Positions 27,006 through 35,186 of a DNA stretch of 64,000 nucleotides are shown here, piece by piece. Source of the DNA: Pseudomonadota bacterium. Its GTDB lineage: Bacteria; Desulfobacterota; Desulfovibrionia; Desulfovibrionales; Desulfovibrionaceae. The DNA is taken from NCBI GenBank assembly GCA_023403845.1, contig JAEYDL010000020.1, positions 1 through 64,000 on the forward strand, in the 5' to 3' direction. The first letter of the stretch is position 1; every line of letters starts with the position of its first letter. The notes beneath the pieces are model-generated. The model saw nothing but the letters and a program-made list of their open reading frames with translations, had not been told where the DNA came from and searched no databases. Both the position numbers and the translations under genes were made by a program.

Positions 27006-27794
27006 TCAACGAATGGTAAAGCCTCCGTCGATGGCGATAGTCATGCCGGTAATGTACGCGCCCATATCGGATGCGAGGAAGACTACCGTATTGGCATAAT
27101 CCACAGGTTCGCCCTGCCGCTTGATCGCCAGCTTGCTCAAGACGCGCTCGGTTTCTTCAGGGCCTCGACGGAAAATCACGCCGTTGCGGCCGCCGATTTT
27201 CGCCGTACTCGTAAAACCGGGGGCAATAGCGTTCACATTGATGTTGTATTCACCGAGTTCGCGGGCAAACAGCTTGGTGGCCATGATAACGCCCGCCTTG
27301 GAAACCCCGTAGCAGCCGCGACTGACGTTGGCGTTCAGGCCAGTGGACGAGGACAGATTGATGATGCTTCCGCCCCGTCCCTGCCTGATCATCTGCTTCG
27401 CGGCATACTGGGTGCACATGACCATCCCTTTCAGATTGATATCCATAACCGCATTCCATTCGTCTTCCTCGACGCTCATAAGTGTCTGCCTACTGCTGAT
27501 GCCCGCATTATTGACGAGAATGTCGATGCCGCCGAACGTTTCGAAAATCTTCGCAAACATGGCTTCGACCTGATCCCGTTTGGAGATGTCGCACACGATG
27601 GGCAGAGCCTTGCGCCCCCGCTTCTCGATCTCGGCGACGGTGATGGACATGTCCTCATCATGGGCAATATCCGCTATGGCCACATCCGCGCCGCACTCGG
27701 CAAGCCGGATGGCATGGGCACGTCCCAGCTGACGCCGTCCGCCCGTTACAAGAGCGATTTTCCCCTCCAAAGAAACCTGTACGCCTGCGTTCAT
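27006..27794 (-). CDS. short-chain dehydrogenase/reductase
   Basis: A 262-residue NAD(P)-dependent oxidoreductase with Rossmann start VTGGRRQLG, NNAG (95-98), a serine cluster LSSS (about 147-150) and catalytic YGVSK (Y162, K166), then the family PG and a C-terminal ITGMTIAIDGGFTIR. It is about the usual length. The start at 27794 has GGGGAGAAAGGCT upstream; the longer in-frame extension runs into the regulatory region. First gene of the SDR-aldehyde dehydrogenase operon, whose candidate promoter carries an operator-like word matching ones upstream of the divergent tctC. Substrate unknown; probably a secondary alcohol/ketone intermediate. Confidence 0.88.
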   Translation of the reverse strand: MNAGVQVSLEGKIALVTGGRRQLGRAHAIRLAECGADVAIADIAHDEDMSITVAEIEKRGRKALPIVCDISKRDQVEAMFAKIFETFGGIDILVNNAGISSRQTLMSVEEDEWNAVMDINLKGMVMCTQYAAKQMIRQGRGGSIINLSSSTGLNANVSRGCYGVSKAGVIMATKLFARELGEYNINVNAIAPGFTSTAKIGGRNGVIFRRGPEETERVLSKLAIKRQGEPVDYANTVVFLASDMGAYITGMTIAIDGGFTIR

Positions 27795-27934
27795 AGCCTT
27801 TCTCCCCAAATGAGGTTGAAGGTGACTGGAATCAAAAAAAACACCGGCTGATGCCGCCTCCGCTCTTCCGAAATCCGCGCCGATACATCCCCTGCGGCAG
27901 GCTGGAACTCCGGCGGCTTCTGCAGCATGCGTAA

Positions 27935-27965
27935 AGAATATCAAATGTTGCTACATTAAAGTCAA
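27935..27965 (-). promoter_or_regulatory. candidate promoter of the SDR-ALDH operon with embedded operator
   Basis: On the minus strand TTGACT (27965-27960) is followed by a 16-base spacer and TGATAT (27943-27938), or by TATTCT after 19 bases. The spacer contains TGTAGCAACA (27955-27946), a near-palindrome shared with sites upstream of tctC. An operator between -35 and -10 is the classic position for repression. Confidence 0.5.
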
Positions 27966-28223
27966 GAAAAATATTCCCGAAATTTTCTGAAAAAAACAGG
28001 TTCATATTCAAGAAAATTCTGACTTCCCGGATAAAGCGGAGCTTGCTGAGGCAATATATAAACAGCATTAAATGTACAAACATATTTTTTCTGATGCCAA
28101 TACCTGAAGGAATCCGAATCTATCCGGAGTGTTATCACATCATAATGTTATCGTTAACAATCTTTTTTCATTTCAAACACTGAAAAGCCTCTTGACGCAC
28201 ACATGACGCTGTGTCAAATCAGA

Positions 28224-28243
28224 TGTAACAACATGTAGCTACA
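28224..28243 (+). promoter_or_regulatory. tandem operator-like 10-mers upstream of tctC
   Basis: TGTAACAACA (28224-28233) and TGTAGCTACA (28234-28243) are adjacent. The second is a perfect palindrome, the first a near-match, and both resemble the word in the SDR promoter. The GT-N4-AC pattern is compatible with a GntR-type regulator, but no regulator gene is in the window. Confidence 0.45.
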
Positions 28244-28315
28244 GGCGTTATGCGGCTGATTCTTTTTCCAAACATAAAACAGGGATACGATCTTTGAAAT
28301 TGAGGAGGTTTTCTC

Positions 28316-28459
28316 ATGCTCCATTTTTTGCAAATGGAGCATGGAAAAAATGCACGCCCCACGCGGAGTTCTCTCCGATCCTTTCCGAAATGCCGCCCAT
28401 TCCGGAAAAATCGGTACACTTCGCCCGGAACCCATGACACACGAGGTACTGTCTTATGA
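28316..28459 (+). CDS. short basic leader ORF coupled to tctC
   Basis: A 47-codon ORF starting MLHFLQMEHGK and rich in Arg/Lys. A near-perfect ribosome-binding site (GAGGAGG, 28302-28308) lies 7 bases before its ATG. Its TGA (28457-28459) overlaps the tctC ATG (28456-28458) as ATGA, so translation could be coupled. An 11-bp inverted repeat (28316-28326 and 28332-28342) covers its start codon, which could hide the start in the RNA. The peptide resembles nothing I know. It may be a regulatory leader rather than a functional protein, or chance; the strong site and exact overlap argue against chance. Confidence 0.4.
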   Translation: MLHFLQMEHGKNARPTRSSLRSFPKCRPFRKNRYTSPGTHDTRGTVL

Positions 28460-29430
28460 AGACATTGTTGAGCGTCATCTGTGTTTCCATCCTCTCCCTC
28501 TGTGCTGCCTTCCCCGGTACGGCTGCGGCCGCTGACTATCCGAACAAGCCCATCAAACTGGTCATTCCCTTTGCTCCCGGGGGGTCTAGCGACATTCCGG
28601 GACGCATTCTCGCCAACCATCTTGGCCCGAAACTCGGCGTAGACATCCCCGTCATCAACGTTACCGGCGCGGCCGGTTTCGCGGGAACGCTTCAGGTCGC
28701 CGAAGCCAAGCCCGACGGCTATTCCATCCTTCTCCACCTCCCCACGTTCATGACCTCCTACCATACAGGGGTCGCTCGCTTCACATGGTGCGACATGGAA
28801 CCCATCGCTCGCGTTCAGCAGTTTTATGAAGTGCTGGCCGTCCGTTCCGACGCTCCCTGGAAAACCGTCGCCGAACTTGTCGACGACGCCAGGAAGAATC
28901 CCGGCAAGATCAAGTGGGGGCTGAACATCGGCGCAGGGCTTCACTTCATGGCGCTTGACTTCGCCGATGCCTCCAACACCGTCAACAAATGGAAATATGT
29001 GGCCTCCGGCGGTGACGAAACATCGGTCAAGGCTCTGCTTGGCGGGCACATCGACGTTTGCGGAACCGGCGACATGGTCGTCGCCCAGCACGTCAAGAAC
29101 GGAACCGTCCGGGTTCTCGGCGCATTTGCGGACAAACGCATCCCCCTGATGCCCGATGTTCCGACCTTCAAGGAACAGGGCATCGACTCGCAGTTCGTTT
29201 TCGACATCACCCTTTACGCCCCCAAGGGAACCGACAAGGCCGTTCTCGACAAGCTGCGCACGGCCATCCGTGAAGTTTCAAACGACCCCGCCTACATCAA
29301 GGAAATCACGGCTCAAGGGTTCGTTCCTGCCTATCTTGACGGACAGGAGCTGTGGAATCTCCTTCTCAATCAGGATGTCCAGTTCTACAAGTTCGCCAGA
29401 CTCGGCAACCTGATTCCCCCACGCAAGTAA
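28456..29430 (+). CDS. TctC/Bug-family periplasmic solute-binding protein
   Basis: A 324-residue receptor of a tripartite tricarboxylate transporter. The signal peptide is MKTLLSVICVSILSLCAAFPGTAAA, with mature start DYPNKPIKLVIPFAPGGSSD, the classic Bug-protein opening. Later segments (NVTGAAGFAGTLQVAEAKPDGY, VPTFKEQGI) are also typical. These receptors usually bind carboxylates or other small anionic or amidated solutes through two bound waters; the ligand cannot be read. The start overlaps the stop of a 47-codon leader ORF. Two hairpins separate it from the membrane genes, as often seen where the receptor is made in excess. Confidence 0.92.
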   Translation: MKTLLSVICVSILSLCAAFPGTAAAADYPNKPIKLVIPFAPGGSSDIPGRILANHLGPKLGVDIPVINVTGAAGFAGTLQVAEAKPDGYSILLHLPTFMTSYHTGVARFTWCDMEPIARVQQFYEVLAVRSDAPWKTVAELVDDARKNPGKIKWGLNIGAGLHFMALDFADASNTVNKWKYVASGGDETSVKALLGGHIDVCGTGDMVVAQHVKNGTVRVLGAFADKRIPLMPDVPTFKEQGIDSQFVFDITLYAPKGTDKAVLDKLRTAIREVSNDPAYIKEITAQGFVPAYLDGQELWNLLLNQDVQFYKFARLGNLIPPRK

Positions 29431-29442
29431 AGCCGGACGATG

Positions 29443-29514
29443 CTGCGGGGTGCGTCCCCGCAGCGCGCGACACTGGCGCATGAAAACCGTACCGGGAGGC
29501 TTCTCCCGGTACGG
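29443..29514 (+). promoter_or_regulatory. two tandem hairpins between tctC and tctB
   Basis: CTGCGGGG/CCCCGCAG (29443-29450 and 29456-29463), then a perfect 12-bp stem CCGTACCGGGAG/CTCCCGGTACGG with a 4-base loop (29487-29498 and 29503-29514). The latter is followed by AGAGGCTCCTTTT. They could act as a 3' stabiliser or partial terminator giving more receptor than membrane subunits. Confidence 0.5.
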
Positions 29515-29576
29515 AGAGGCTCCTTTTCTGTCCAAAATTCGTTCTCGCCGCAGGGTGACGCGGAAGGAGAGAAGCA

Positions 29577-30089
29577 ATGATAAGCAGAAAAAGCGACATG
29601 GTCACCGGACTGGGCATTCTCGCGGGCGTAGCCATACTGTTCCATGAAACGTTGAGTATTCCGGAACCACGTTTCGAACCCATGGGTTCAGCCCTGCTCC
29701 CACAAATCGTACTGGGGGTCATGGCAATCCTCGCGATCGCCGAAATCATCAAGGCCGCCCGCCATCACTATCTGCCCACTTCAGAAGAGTACAAGCTCCA
29801 CAAGCAGGCGGAAGAAGCCGGTCTGCCTGTGGAATCGCACGAGTTCCGTCACGCATATCGGATACGTACCGGTATCACGCTTGTCGCGCTCATTGCCTAT
29901 GCGGCCATCCTCAGTACGGCTCTCATCAATTATTATATCGCCACCTTCATCTTTTCCACCGGCCTGACGGCCTACCTCGCCAAGGGCAACCGGAAATACA
30001 CCATGATCGGAATCATCGTCATCGCAATCATCCTCGGTCTGCTCTACGTTCTGTCCCGATCCATGAACGTCGTGCTCCCGACGATGTAA
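29577..30089 (+). CDS. TctB-family small membrane subunit of tripartite tricarboxylate transporter
   Basis: A 170-residue membrane protein with about four hydrophobic segments separated by a charged loop (KAARHHYLPTSEEYKLHKQAEEAG). Its place between tctC and tctA and its length fit TctB, the poorly conserved small subunit. AAGGAG lies about 6 bases before the ATG. 13 bases separate it from tctA. Confidence 0.87.
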   Translation: MISRKSDMVTGLGILAGVAILFHETLSIPEPRFEPMGSALLPQIVLGVMAILAIAEIIKAARHHYLPTSEEYKLHKQAEEAGLPVESHEFRHAYRIRTGITLVALIAYAAILSTALINYYIATFIFSTGLTAYLAKGNRKYTMIGIIVIAIILGLLYVLSRSMNVVLPTM

Positions 30090-30102
30090 GGGAGATCTGC
30101 TT

Positions 30103-31611
30103 ATGGATATGTTCGCCGCCATGTCCTCGGGACTCGCCAACATTCTGCACTGGGACCAGCTGCTCATCATGATCTTCGGCACCTGGTTCGGAATCATCGT
30201 GGGCGTCATTCCCGGCCTGAATTCCATCATGGCCGTAGCCCTCATCGTTCCAGTCACGTACGGACTTTCCACGATCACAAGTCTTTCCCTGCTTATTTCC
30301 GTGTATGTGGGCGCGCTTACAGGGGGACTCCTTTCAGCCATCCTGCTCGGCATTCCTGGAACCCCCGCCTCGGTGGCCACCGTGTTCGACGGCTTTCCCA
30401 TGGCCAAGAAAGGCCAGGCGGGACGGGCCATCGGCATCGCCTCCTTTGCCTCCTTCCTCGGCGGCTTCTTCAGCTACCTCTGCCTGCTGTTCCTGGCTCC
30501 GGCCATCGCCGACGTTGCTCTCAAGCTGAACAACTTCGACATATTCGCCATTGTATTCTGCGCACTGGTCATGATCGCCGACGCGTCCGAATCCACCCTG
30601 ACCAAGGGCCTGCTTTCCGGTCTGTTCGGCATGCTCATCGCCATGGTGGGCATCGCCCCCGTGGACGCGGCCCTGCGCTTCACCTTCGGCACGGACACGC
30701 TTATTTCCGGCTTTTCCCAGACCCCCGTCCTCATCGGTCTGTTTGCTCTCAGCCAGGTTCTGAACGAAGTCCGCTCAACCATGCGCCCCGTTCCCAGATT
30801 TGAAATGGACGACAGCCGGGTGATCCCGACCTGGCAGGACTTCAAGGAAAGCATCGGCAACTTCCTGCGTTCTTCGCTTATCGGCACGGCGCTGGGCATC
30901 GTCCCCGGCGTGGGAGCCACCACGGCCTCGATCATGGCCTATCAGCAGGCCAAGAATGCTTCCGACCATCCCGAAAAGTTCGGTACGGGCATCAAGGAAG
31001 GCGTAGTCGCTTCAGAAACGGCCAACAACGCCACATCCGGCGGCTCCATGATCCCCATGCTGACTCTCGGCATACCCGGCTGTCCCGTCTCGGCGCTCTT
31101 CCTTTCGGCGCTGATGATCAAGCAGATCCAGCCCGGCCCCCTGCTTTTCACCAACAATCCCGACCTGGTGTACAGCTTCACCTTCATCTTCTTCATTTCC
31201 AACGCGATAATGTTCGCACTGCTGCTTCTGTCCGCCCGGATGTTTTCCAAGTTCCTGCTGATCCCCAAGGCCATCATCCTGCCGCCCATTCTGGTCATGT
31301 GCGTGCTCGGCGGCTTTCTCATCGACAACCGCATGTCCGAAGTCTGGTCCATCATCGGTTTCGGCGTGCTTGGTTTCTGCATGATCAAAAGCGGGTTCCC
31401 TCTGGGACCGATGGTTCTCGGCGTCATTCTGGGCCCGGTGGCCGAACTGGAACTGCGCAGCGGTCTGACGGCTTCCGGAGGCAGTCTCATGCCTCTGGTC
31501 ACCCGTCCCGTAGCCCTGACGTTCATGTTGCTGGCCGTCATCATGCCCCTCATCCCTCTTATTCAAGAGTCCAGGAGGAAGAAAAGACTGGCGAAAAGAC
31601 AGGCGGCATAG
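30103..31611 (+). CDS. TctA-family large membrane subunit of tripartite tricarboxylate transporter
   Basis: A 502-residue permease with about twelve hydrophobic segments. It carries the TctA hallmarks GTWFGIIVGVIPGLNSIMAVALIVPVTYGL and the internal repeat GTALGIVPGVGATTASIMAYQQAK, plus ETANNATSGGSMIPMLTLGIPG. It is the secondary-transport subunit that uses the ion gradient to import the TctC-bound solute. The GMC flavoprotein gene follows after 39 bases, suggesting that the imported solute is that enzyme's substrate. Confidence 0.92.
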   Translation: MDMFAAMSSGLANILHWDQLLIMIFGTWFGIIVGVIPGLNSIMAVALIVPVTYGLSTITSLSLLISVYVGALTGGLLSAILLGIPGTPASVATVFDGFPMAKKGQAGRAIGIASFASFLGGFFSYLCLLFLAPAIADVALKLNNFDIFAIVFCALVMIADASESTLTKGLLSGLFGMLIAMVGIAPVDAALRFTFGTDTLISGFSQTPVLIGLFALSQVLNEVRSTMRPVPRFEMDDSRVIPTWQDFKESIGNFLRSSLIGTALGIVPGVGATTASIMAYQQAKNASDHPEKFGTGIKEGVVASETANNATSGGSMIPMLTLGIPGCPVSALFLSALMIKQIQPGPLLFTNNPDLVYSFTFIFFISNAIMFALLLLSARMFSKFLLIPKAIILPPILVMCVLGGFLIDNRMSEVWSIIGFGVLGFCMIKSGFPLGPMVLGVILGPVAELELRSGLTASGGSLMPLVTRPVALTFMLLAVIMPLIPLIQESRRKKRLAKRQAA

Positions 31612-31650
31612 GTTCTTCTTGAGCATTCCACAAACCGGAGAACGATTTTC

Positions 31651-33267
31651 ATGAGCACTGTACAGGTTGAAGAACGGTTCGACTATATCGTCGTCGGTGG
31701 CGGGACGGCCGGATGCATCGTTGCGGCCCGGCTTTCCGAAGATCCCTCGGTGAACGTGCTGCTGCTGGAAGCGGGACACAAGGCCCTCACCAATATGTGG
31801 ATGTATATCCCCGTCGGCTATTACAAGAACGTCTACAACCCCGACGTTACCTTCCAGTATGTCGCCGACGCAGATCCGGGAGCCGGCAACCGCCAGATCC
31901 CCTGGCCCAAGGGACGGGTTCTTGGCGGGAGCAGCGCCATCAACGGTCTGACGCACCTGCGCGGCAAACCCGACGATTACGACAACTGGGCCGCCATGGG
32001 CAACAAGGGCTGGAGTTATCAGGAAGTTCTACCCTATTTCAAAAAATTCGAAAAATTTGAAAAGGGCGAGAACAGATTCCACGGTGGACACGGCCCCATC
32101 GGCGTGCGCCCCATGCGCAACGCCAATCCCATATGCGATGCCTTTGTCGAAGGCGGCAGGCAACTCGGCCTGCCTTTCATTCCGGATCTGAATTCGGATC
32201 TGCACGAAGGCGTGGGCACCTATCAGCTCTGCATCAAGGACTGGCGGCGCAGCAGTTCTGCGGATCATATTTCGCAGGCATCCAACCGGCAGAATCTCGT
32301 GGTCAGACTGGAGTGCTATGTCAATCGGATTCTCTTTGACGGCAGAACAGCAGTCGGCGTCGAATATGTCTCCAAGGACAACAGGCTCCATAAGGCGGGA
32401 GCCCGGCGCGAGGTCATCCTGTCCGGAGGCGCCGTGAGTTCTCCCCAGATTCTTCAGCTTTCCGGCGTCGGCCCCGCGGAACGCCTCAGGGAACTGGGTA
32501 TTGAAGTCATTCATGATCTTCCCGGCGTGGGAGAAAACCTGATCGACCATTATCAGGTCCGTTCCGCCTACAAGTGCAATCTGGCCCGGACCATGAACGA
32601 TGTGAACGCCAGCCTGATCAAACAGGGTGTCGAAGGACTGAAGTACATTTTTGGACAGGCAGGAGTGGCCACAGTCGGAGCGGGCCAAGCAGGAGCCTTC
32701 ATGCGCTCCGACCCCGACGGACCGGTGGACATGGAGATCACCTTCATGAATTTCACCACGGACGGTCCGGGAAGACCTCCGCATCCATTTTCTGCCTTTA
32801 CCATCGTGGGCTTCCAGCAGCAGCCCGAAAGCAAGGGATGGGTGCGCATCAAGTCCCGTGATCCTCGCGATCATCCGTCCATGACCGCCAACTATCTCTC
32901 GGCGGAAAAGGATCAGAAGGTTATCGTAGCCGCTCTGAAGGCCGGACGGGCCTTTGCGGCCACGCCTGCGCTGTCCAGATACATCATTGAAGAATTCAAG
33001 CCGGGCAAGGACGTGCAGACCGACGATGAAATTCTCTCTTATGCCCGCAGTCAGGGAGGAACCGTATTCCATCTGTCAAGCAGTTGCCGCATGGGGTCCG
33101 ACCCCATGGCCGTCGTGGACGACAGGCTGCGCGTTCACGGGATTGAACGCCTGCGCGTCATAGACGCCTCGGCCATGCCCACCTCCGTATCCGCAAATAT
33201 CTGCGCCGCGGTCATGATGGTTGGCGAAAAGGGCGCGGATCTCATCAAGGAAGACGCGCGCGGCTAG
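31651..33267 (+). CDS. GMC-family FAD-dependent alcohol dehydrogenase (choline dehydrogenase-like)
   Basis: A 538-residue flavoprotein of the glucose-methanol-choline family, oxidising an alcohol to an aldehyde. It shows FAD-binding YIVVGGGTAGCIVAARLSE, GMC signature 1 (GRVLGGSSAINGLTHLRGKPDDYDNWA), signature 2 (SGGAVSSPQILQLSGVGP), the active-site His in VFHLSSSCRMG and the terminal SANICAAVMMVGEKGADLI. It has no signal peptide, so it acts in the cytoplasm or on the membrane. Last gene of the transporter operon and divergent from aldehyde dehydrogenase and SDR genes. GMC enzymes of this branch pass electrons to quinone or cytochromes rather than O2, which suits an anaerobe. The substrate is unidentified. 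Confidence 0.9.
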   Translation: MSTVQVEERFDYIVVGGGTAGCIVAARLSEDPSVNVLLLEAGHKALTNMWMYIPVGYYKNVYNPDVTFQYVADADPGAGNRQIPWPKGRVLGGSSAINGLTHLRGKPDDYDNWAAMGNKGWSYQEVLPYFKKFEKFEKGENRFHGGHGPIGVRPMRNANPICDAFVEGGRQLGLPFIPDLNSDLHEGVGTYQLCIKDWRRSSSADHISQASNRQNLVVRLECYVNRILFDGRTAVGVEYVSKDNRLHKAGARREVILSGGAVSSPQILQLSGVGPAERLRELGIEVIHDLPGVGENLIDHYQVRSAYKCNLARTMNDVNASLIKQGVEGLKYIFGQAGVATVGAGQAGAFMRSDPDGPVDMEITFMNFTTDGPGRPPHPFSAFTIVGFQQQPESKGWVRIKSRDPRDHPSMTANYLSAEKDQKVIVAALKAGRAFAATPALSRYIIEEFKPGKDVQTDDEILSYARSQGGTVFHLSSSCRMGSDPMAVVDDRLRVHGIERLRVIDASAMPTSVSANICAAVMMVGEKGADLIKEDARG

Positions 33268-33294
33268 ACGCCGTTCGCTTCCCGCCCGCAAACG

Positions 33295-33332
33295 GAAGGC
33301 GGCGCCGTTCCCTGAACGACGCCGCCTTCTTC
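33295..33332. terminator. bidirectional terminator between convergent genes
   Basis: GAAGGCGGCG (33295-33304) and CGCCGCCTTC (33320-33329) form a 10-bp stem that serves the plus-strand GMC gene and the minus-strand nucleoside permease-like gene. Only short T runs flank it. Confidence 0.65.
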
Positions 33333-33350
33333 AATGCCTGAAGCCAGAAG

Positions 33351-34352
33351 CTAGTTCGCAGCGGGCACACCCTTGTGCCAGCTGCTCCAGTTCGCCAAAA
33401 CGTGGTCCACAAAACGGGAACCCACCTCGAAAGCATTGCGAATACCGGTGTCAAATCCACCGGGATAGTTGCCGGGGGCCGGATCGAGGTGTTCAAGCGT
33501 GGATTCCTTCGGGTTGCCCTGATCGAAGTTCACCGCCGTACGCAGACTCAGGAGACGGTCCGCATAGCCGAACTTCTTGAGAACGTACCCCACGGGCATG
33601 CCTTCCATTTCCGTAATGGTGTAAGTGCCGGCTCCATTCAGGTCGCACACGTACTGAGCCTCTCTGGACAGCCCCGGACCGTGGAAGAAGGTATCGGCGG
33701 CCACGTGAGTTCCCACACCGACGAACGGAGCGCGGCGAGCCTGTTCCTGAGGATAGTTGGACCGGTACTTGCGGGATACGTCGGAATCGCCGAGCGGGGT
33801 ATCCTTGGTCAGCGCAAAGGCACGGGCCACAAGTTCGGGATTCAGCTGCATGACGCGCACGTCCTCATATCCCTTGCGCAGGGAAAACAGAGGATCTCCG
33901 GCAGGAACTTCTCCAGCGGCCCAGCGATGGCCGAGATCGTAGTCCACCAGCCAGTCGGCCCAGAACACGGAAGCCACGGTCCCCACGCTGGGCGGCGTAC
34001 CGGCGCAGCCGGTAATAACGAAATATGTTTCCGAAAAATCGAAACGGGGATCAGCCAAAATGGCGGTCATGGACGAAGAGGAACGCACCTTGCCCATGCC
34101 GAGCACGGAACCCATGACGCCATCCTTGTTCACGAAAACTTCCCGCTCCGCCCCGGGAACAGTGTAGGCCACGGTATCCTTGGCGAAGTACTTTTCATAC
34201 CAGTGCTGGAACTCGCCGGCCTTGTCGCCGGTGTATTTGCCGATTTCAAAAGGCGAACCGATGAATACCTTGATCTTGACCTTGTCCTCGGCAAGGGCCG
34301 CGCTGCAGAAAAGCAGACAGCACAAAACCATCAGGACTGCACGTTTGAGCAT
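33351..34352 (-). CDS. purine nucleoside permease (NUP)-family protein
   Basis: A 333-residue protein with a clear signal peptide (MLKRAVLMVLCCLLFCSAALA, mature EDKVK). The body has the NUP pattern FVITGCAGTPPSVGTVASVFWADWLVDYDLGHRW and GVGTHVAADTFFHGPG. The family was named for purine nucleoside uptake in yeast; bacterial members are exported and their fold resembles nucleoside phosphorylases, so a periplasmic nucleoside-binding or cleaving role is as likely as transport. The start at 34352 has AAGGGGGAAGGTT upstream. Convergent with the GMC gene, and not obviously part of that pathway. Confidence 0.8.
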   Translation of the reverse strand: MLKRAVLMVLCCLLFCSAALAEDKVKIKVFIGSPFEIGKYTGDKAGEFQHWYEKYFAKDTVAYTVPGAEREVFVNKDGVMGSVLGMGKVRSSSSMTAILADPRFDFSETYFVITGCAGTPPSVGTVASVFWADWLVDYDLGHRWAAGEVPAGDPLFSLRKGYEDVRVMQLNPELVARAFALTKDTPLGDSDVSRKYRSNYPQEQARRAPFVGVGTHVAADTFFHGPGLSREAQYVCDLNGAGTYTITEMEGMPVGYVLKKFGYADRLLSLRTAVNFDQGNPKESTLEHLDPAPGNYPGGFDTGIRNAFEVGSRFVDHVLANWSSWHKGVPAAN

Positions 34353-34819
34353 AACCTTCCCCCTTTGCAGTTTTCCGCGCCCGTTGCGCGGCTTTTTGGC
34401 TAAAGAGAAGCGTTTATCTTCAAAGAAAGAAAATCTCAAGCGTGGCAGCCCAAAAGTACGGTCCGCCGCCGCGGAATACCTCGTCAAGAACCGAACTCCC
34501 GGGCCTTTCTTGCGCGCCACTTGATGATGTGCAGGACCGCCCTTTCCCGCTTCGTCCTTGCCGGAAGAAATCTTTCTGTTTCAAAAAAACTGCCTGCCTT
34601 CTTTCGGAAAGCGCACAGCTCAAAACGCCCCAGGGTCCAAGTCGCGGCATTTCTTTTTTATGAGGGAAACCCGGCGAAATGCCCGAACTCCTACCATACC
34701 GAACGAGAAAACAGGAAGCGATATGAAAAAAATGACAACTTTCTGCCGTACCTCCAGACATGCCGCCGGACCATTCCCTGTCTCGGGAGCGCCGCACCTG
34801 CATCGACGACCGATTCCAT
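34353..34819. other. intergenic region upstream of the NUP gene, no gene seen
   Basis: Holds the presumed minus-strand promoter of the NUP gene. Several short plus-strand ORFs cross it, one (34723-34821, 32 codons) with AGGAAG before its ATG. None has recognisable sequence, and they are treated as chance. Confidence 0.5.
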
Positions 34820-34854
34820 GACAAAAGCCCCTTATGGGGTATCCATAAGGGGCT
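34820..34854 (-). terminator. terminator of tRNA-Arg
   Basis: AGCCCCTTATGG (34826-34837) and CCATAAGGGGCT (34843-34854) form a 12-bp perfect stem followed on the minus strand by TTTTGTC, 9 bases after the tRNA. Confidence 0.85.
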
Positions 34855-34863
34855 GTGCTGTCA

Positions 34864-34940
34864 TGGTGCGCCCGTCGCGATTCGAACGCGAGGCCTTTAG
34901 CTCCGGAGGCTAACGCTCTATCCAGCTGAGCTACGGGCGC
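34864..34940 (-). tRNA. tRNA-Arg (anticodon CCG)
   Basis: A 77-base cloverleaf on the minus strand. The acceptor stem is GCGCCCG/CGGGCGC with discriminator A and encoded CCA. The anticodon stem TTAGC/GCTAA closes the loop CTCCGGA (anticodon CCG), and the T loop is TTCGAAT. It reads CGG codons. Confidence 0.95.
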
Positions 34941-35186
34941 ATGTGGACCTGTACTCTCCACAGAGGGAGAAAACTATCTCTTGTGCCGCGCCCTGTCAAG
35001 CTGTATGCTGAAAAGAGAACGAACCGGAACTTGACAGGAAGGAACGGAGAGTGATCCCCGCCCCTTCCTGGAAAAAAGCTCCCGGATGCGCAGGTGAAAA
35101 ACGACAAGAAGCGGCGCCTCCGCAACAGGCATGCCGCTCAGTTCCGGCGATGCATGGCCGGTCCCACCCTGCATGAGGAGATACCC

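Noticed and set aside
28092..28215. direct sigma-70 promoter for tctC around TTGACG (28192)
   Set aside because: No acceptable -10 hexamer lies at 16-18 bases; the true promoter could not be placed.
34723..34821. 32-codon plus-strand ORF with AGGAAG upstream, beside tRNA-Arg
   Set aside because: The sequence has no recognisable features, and the adjacent hairpin is explained as the tRNA terminator on the other strand.
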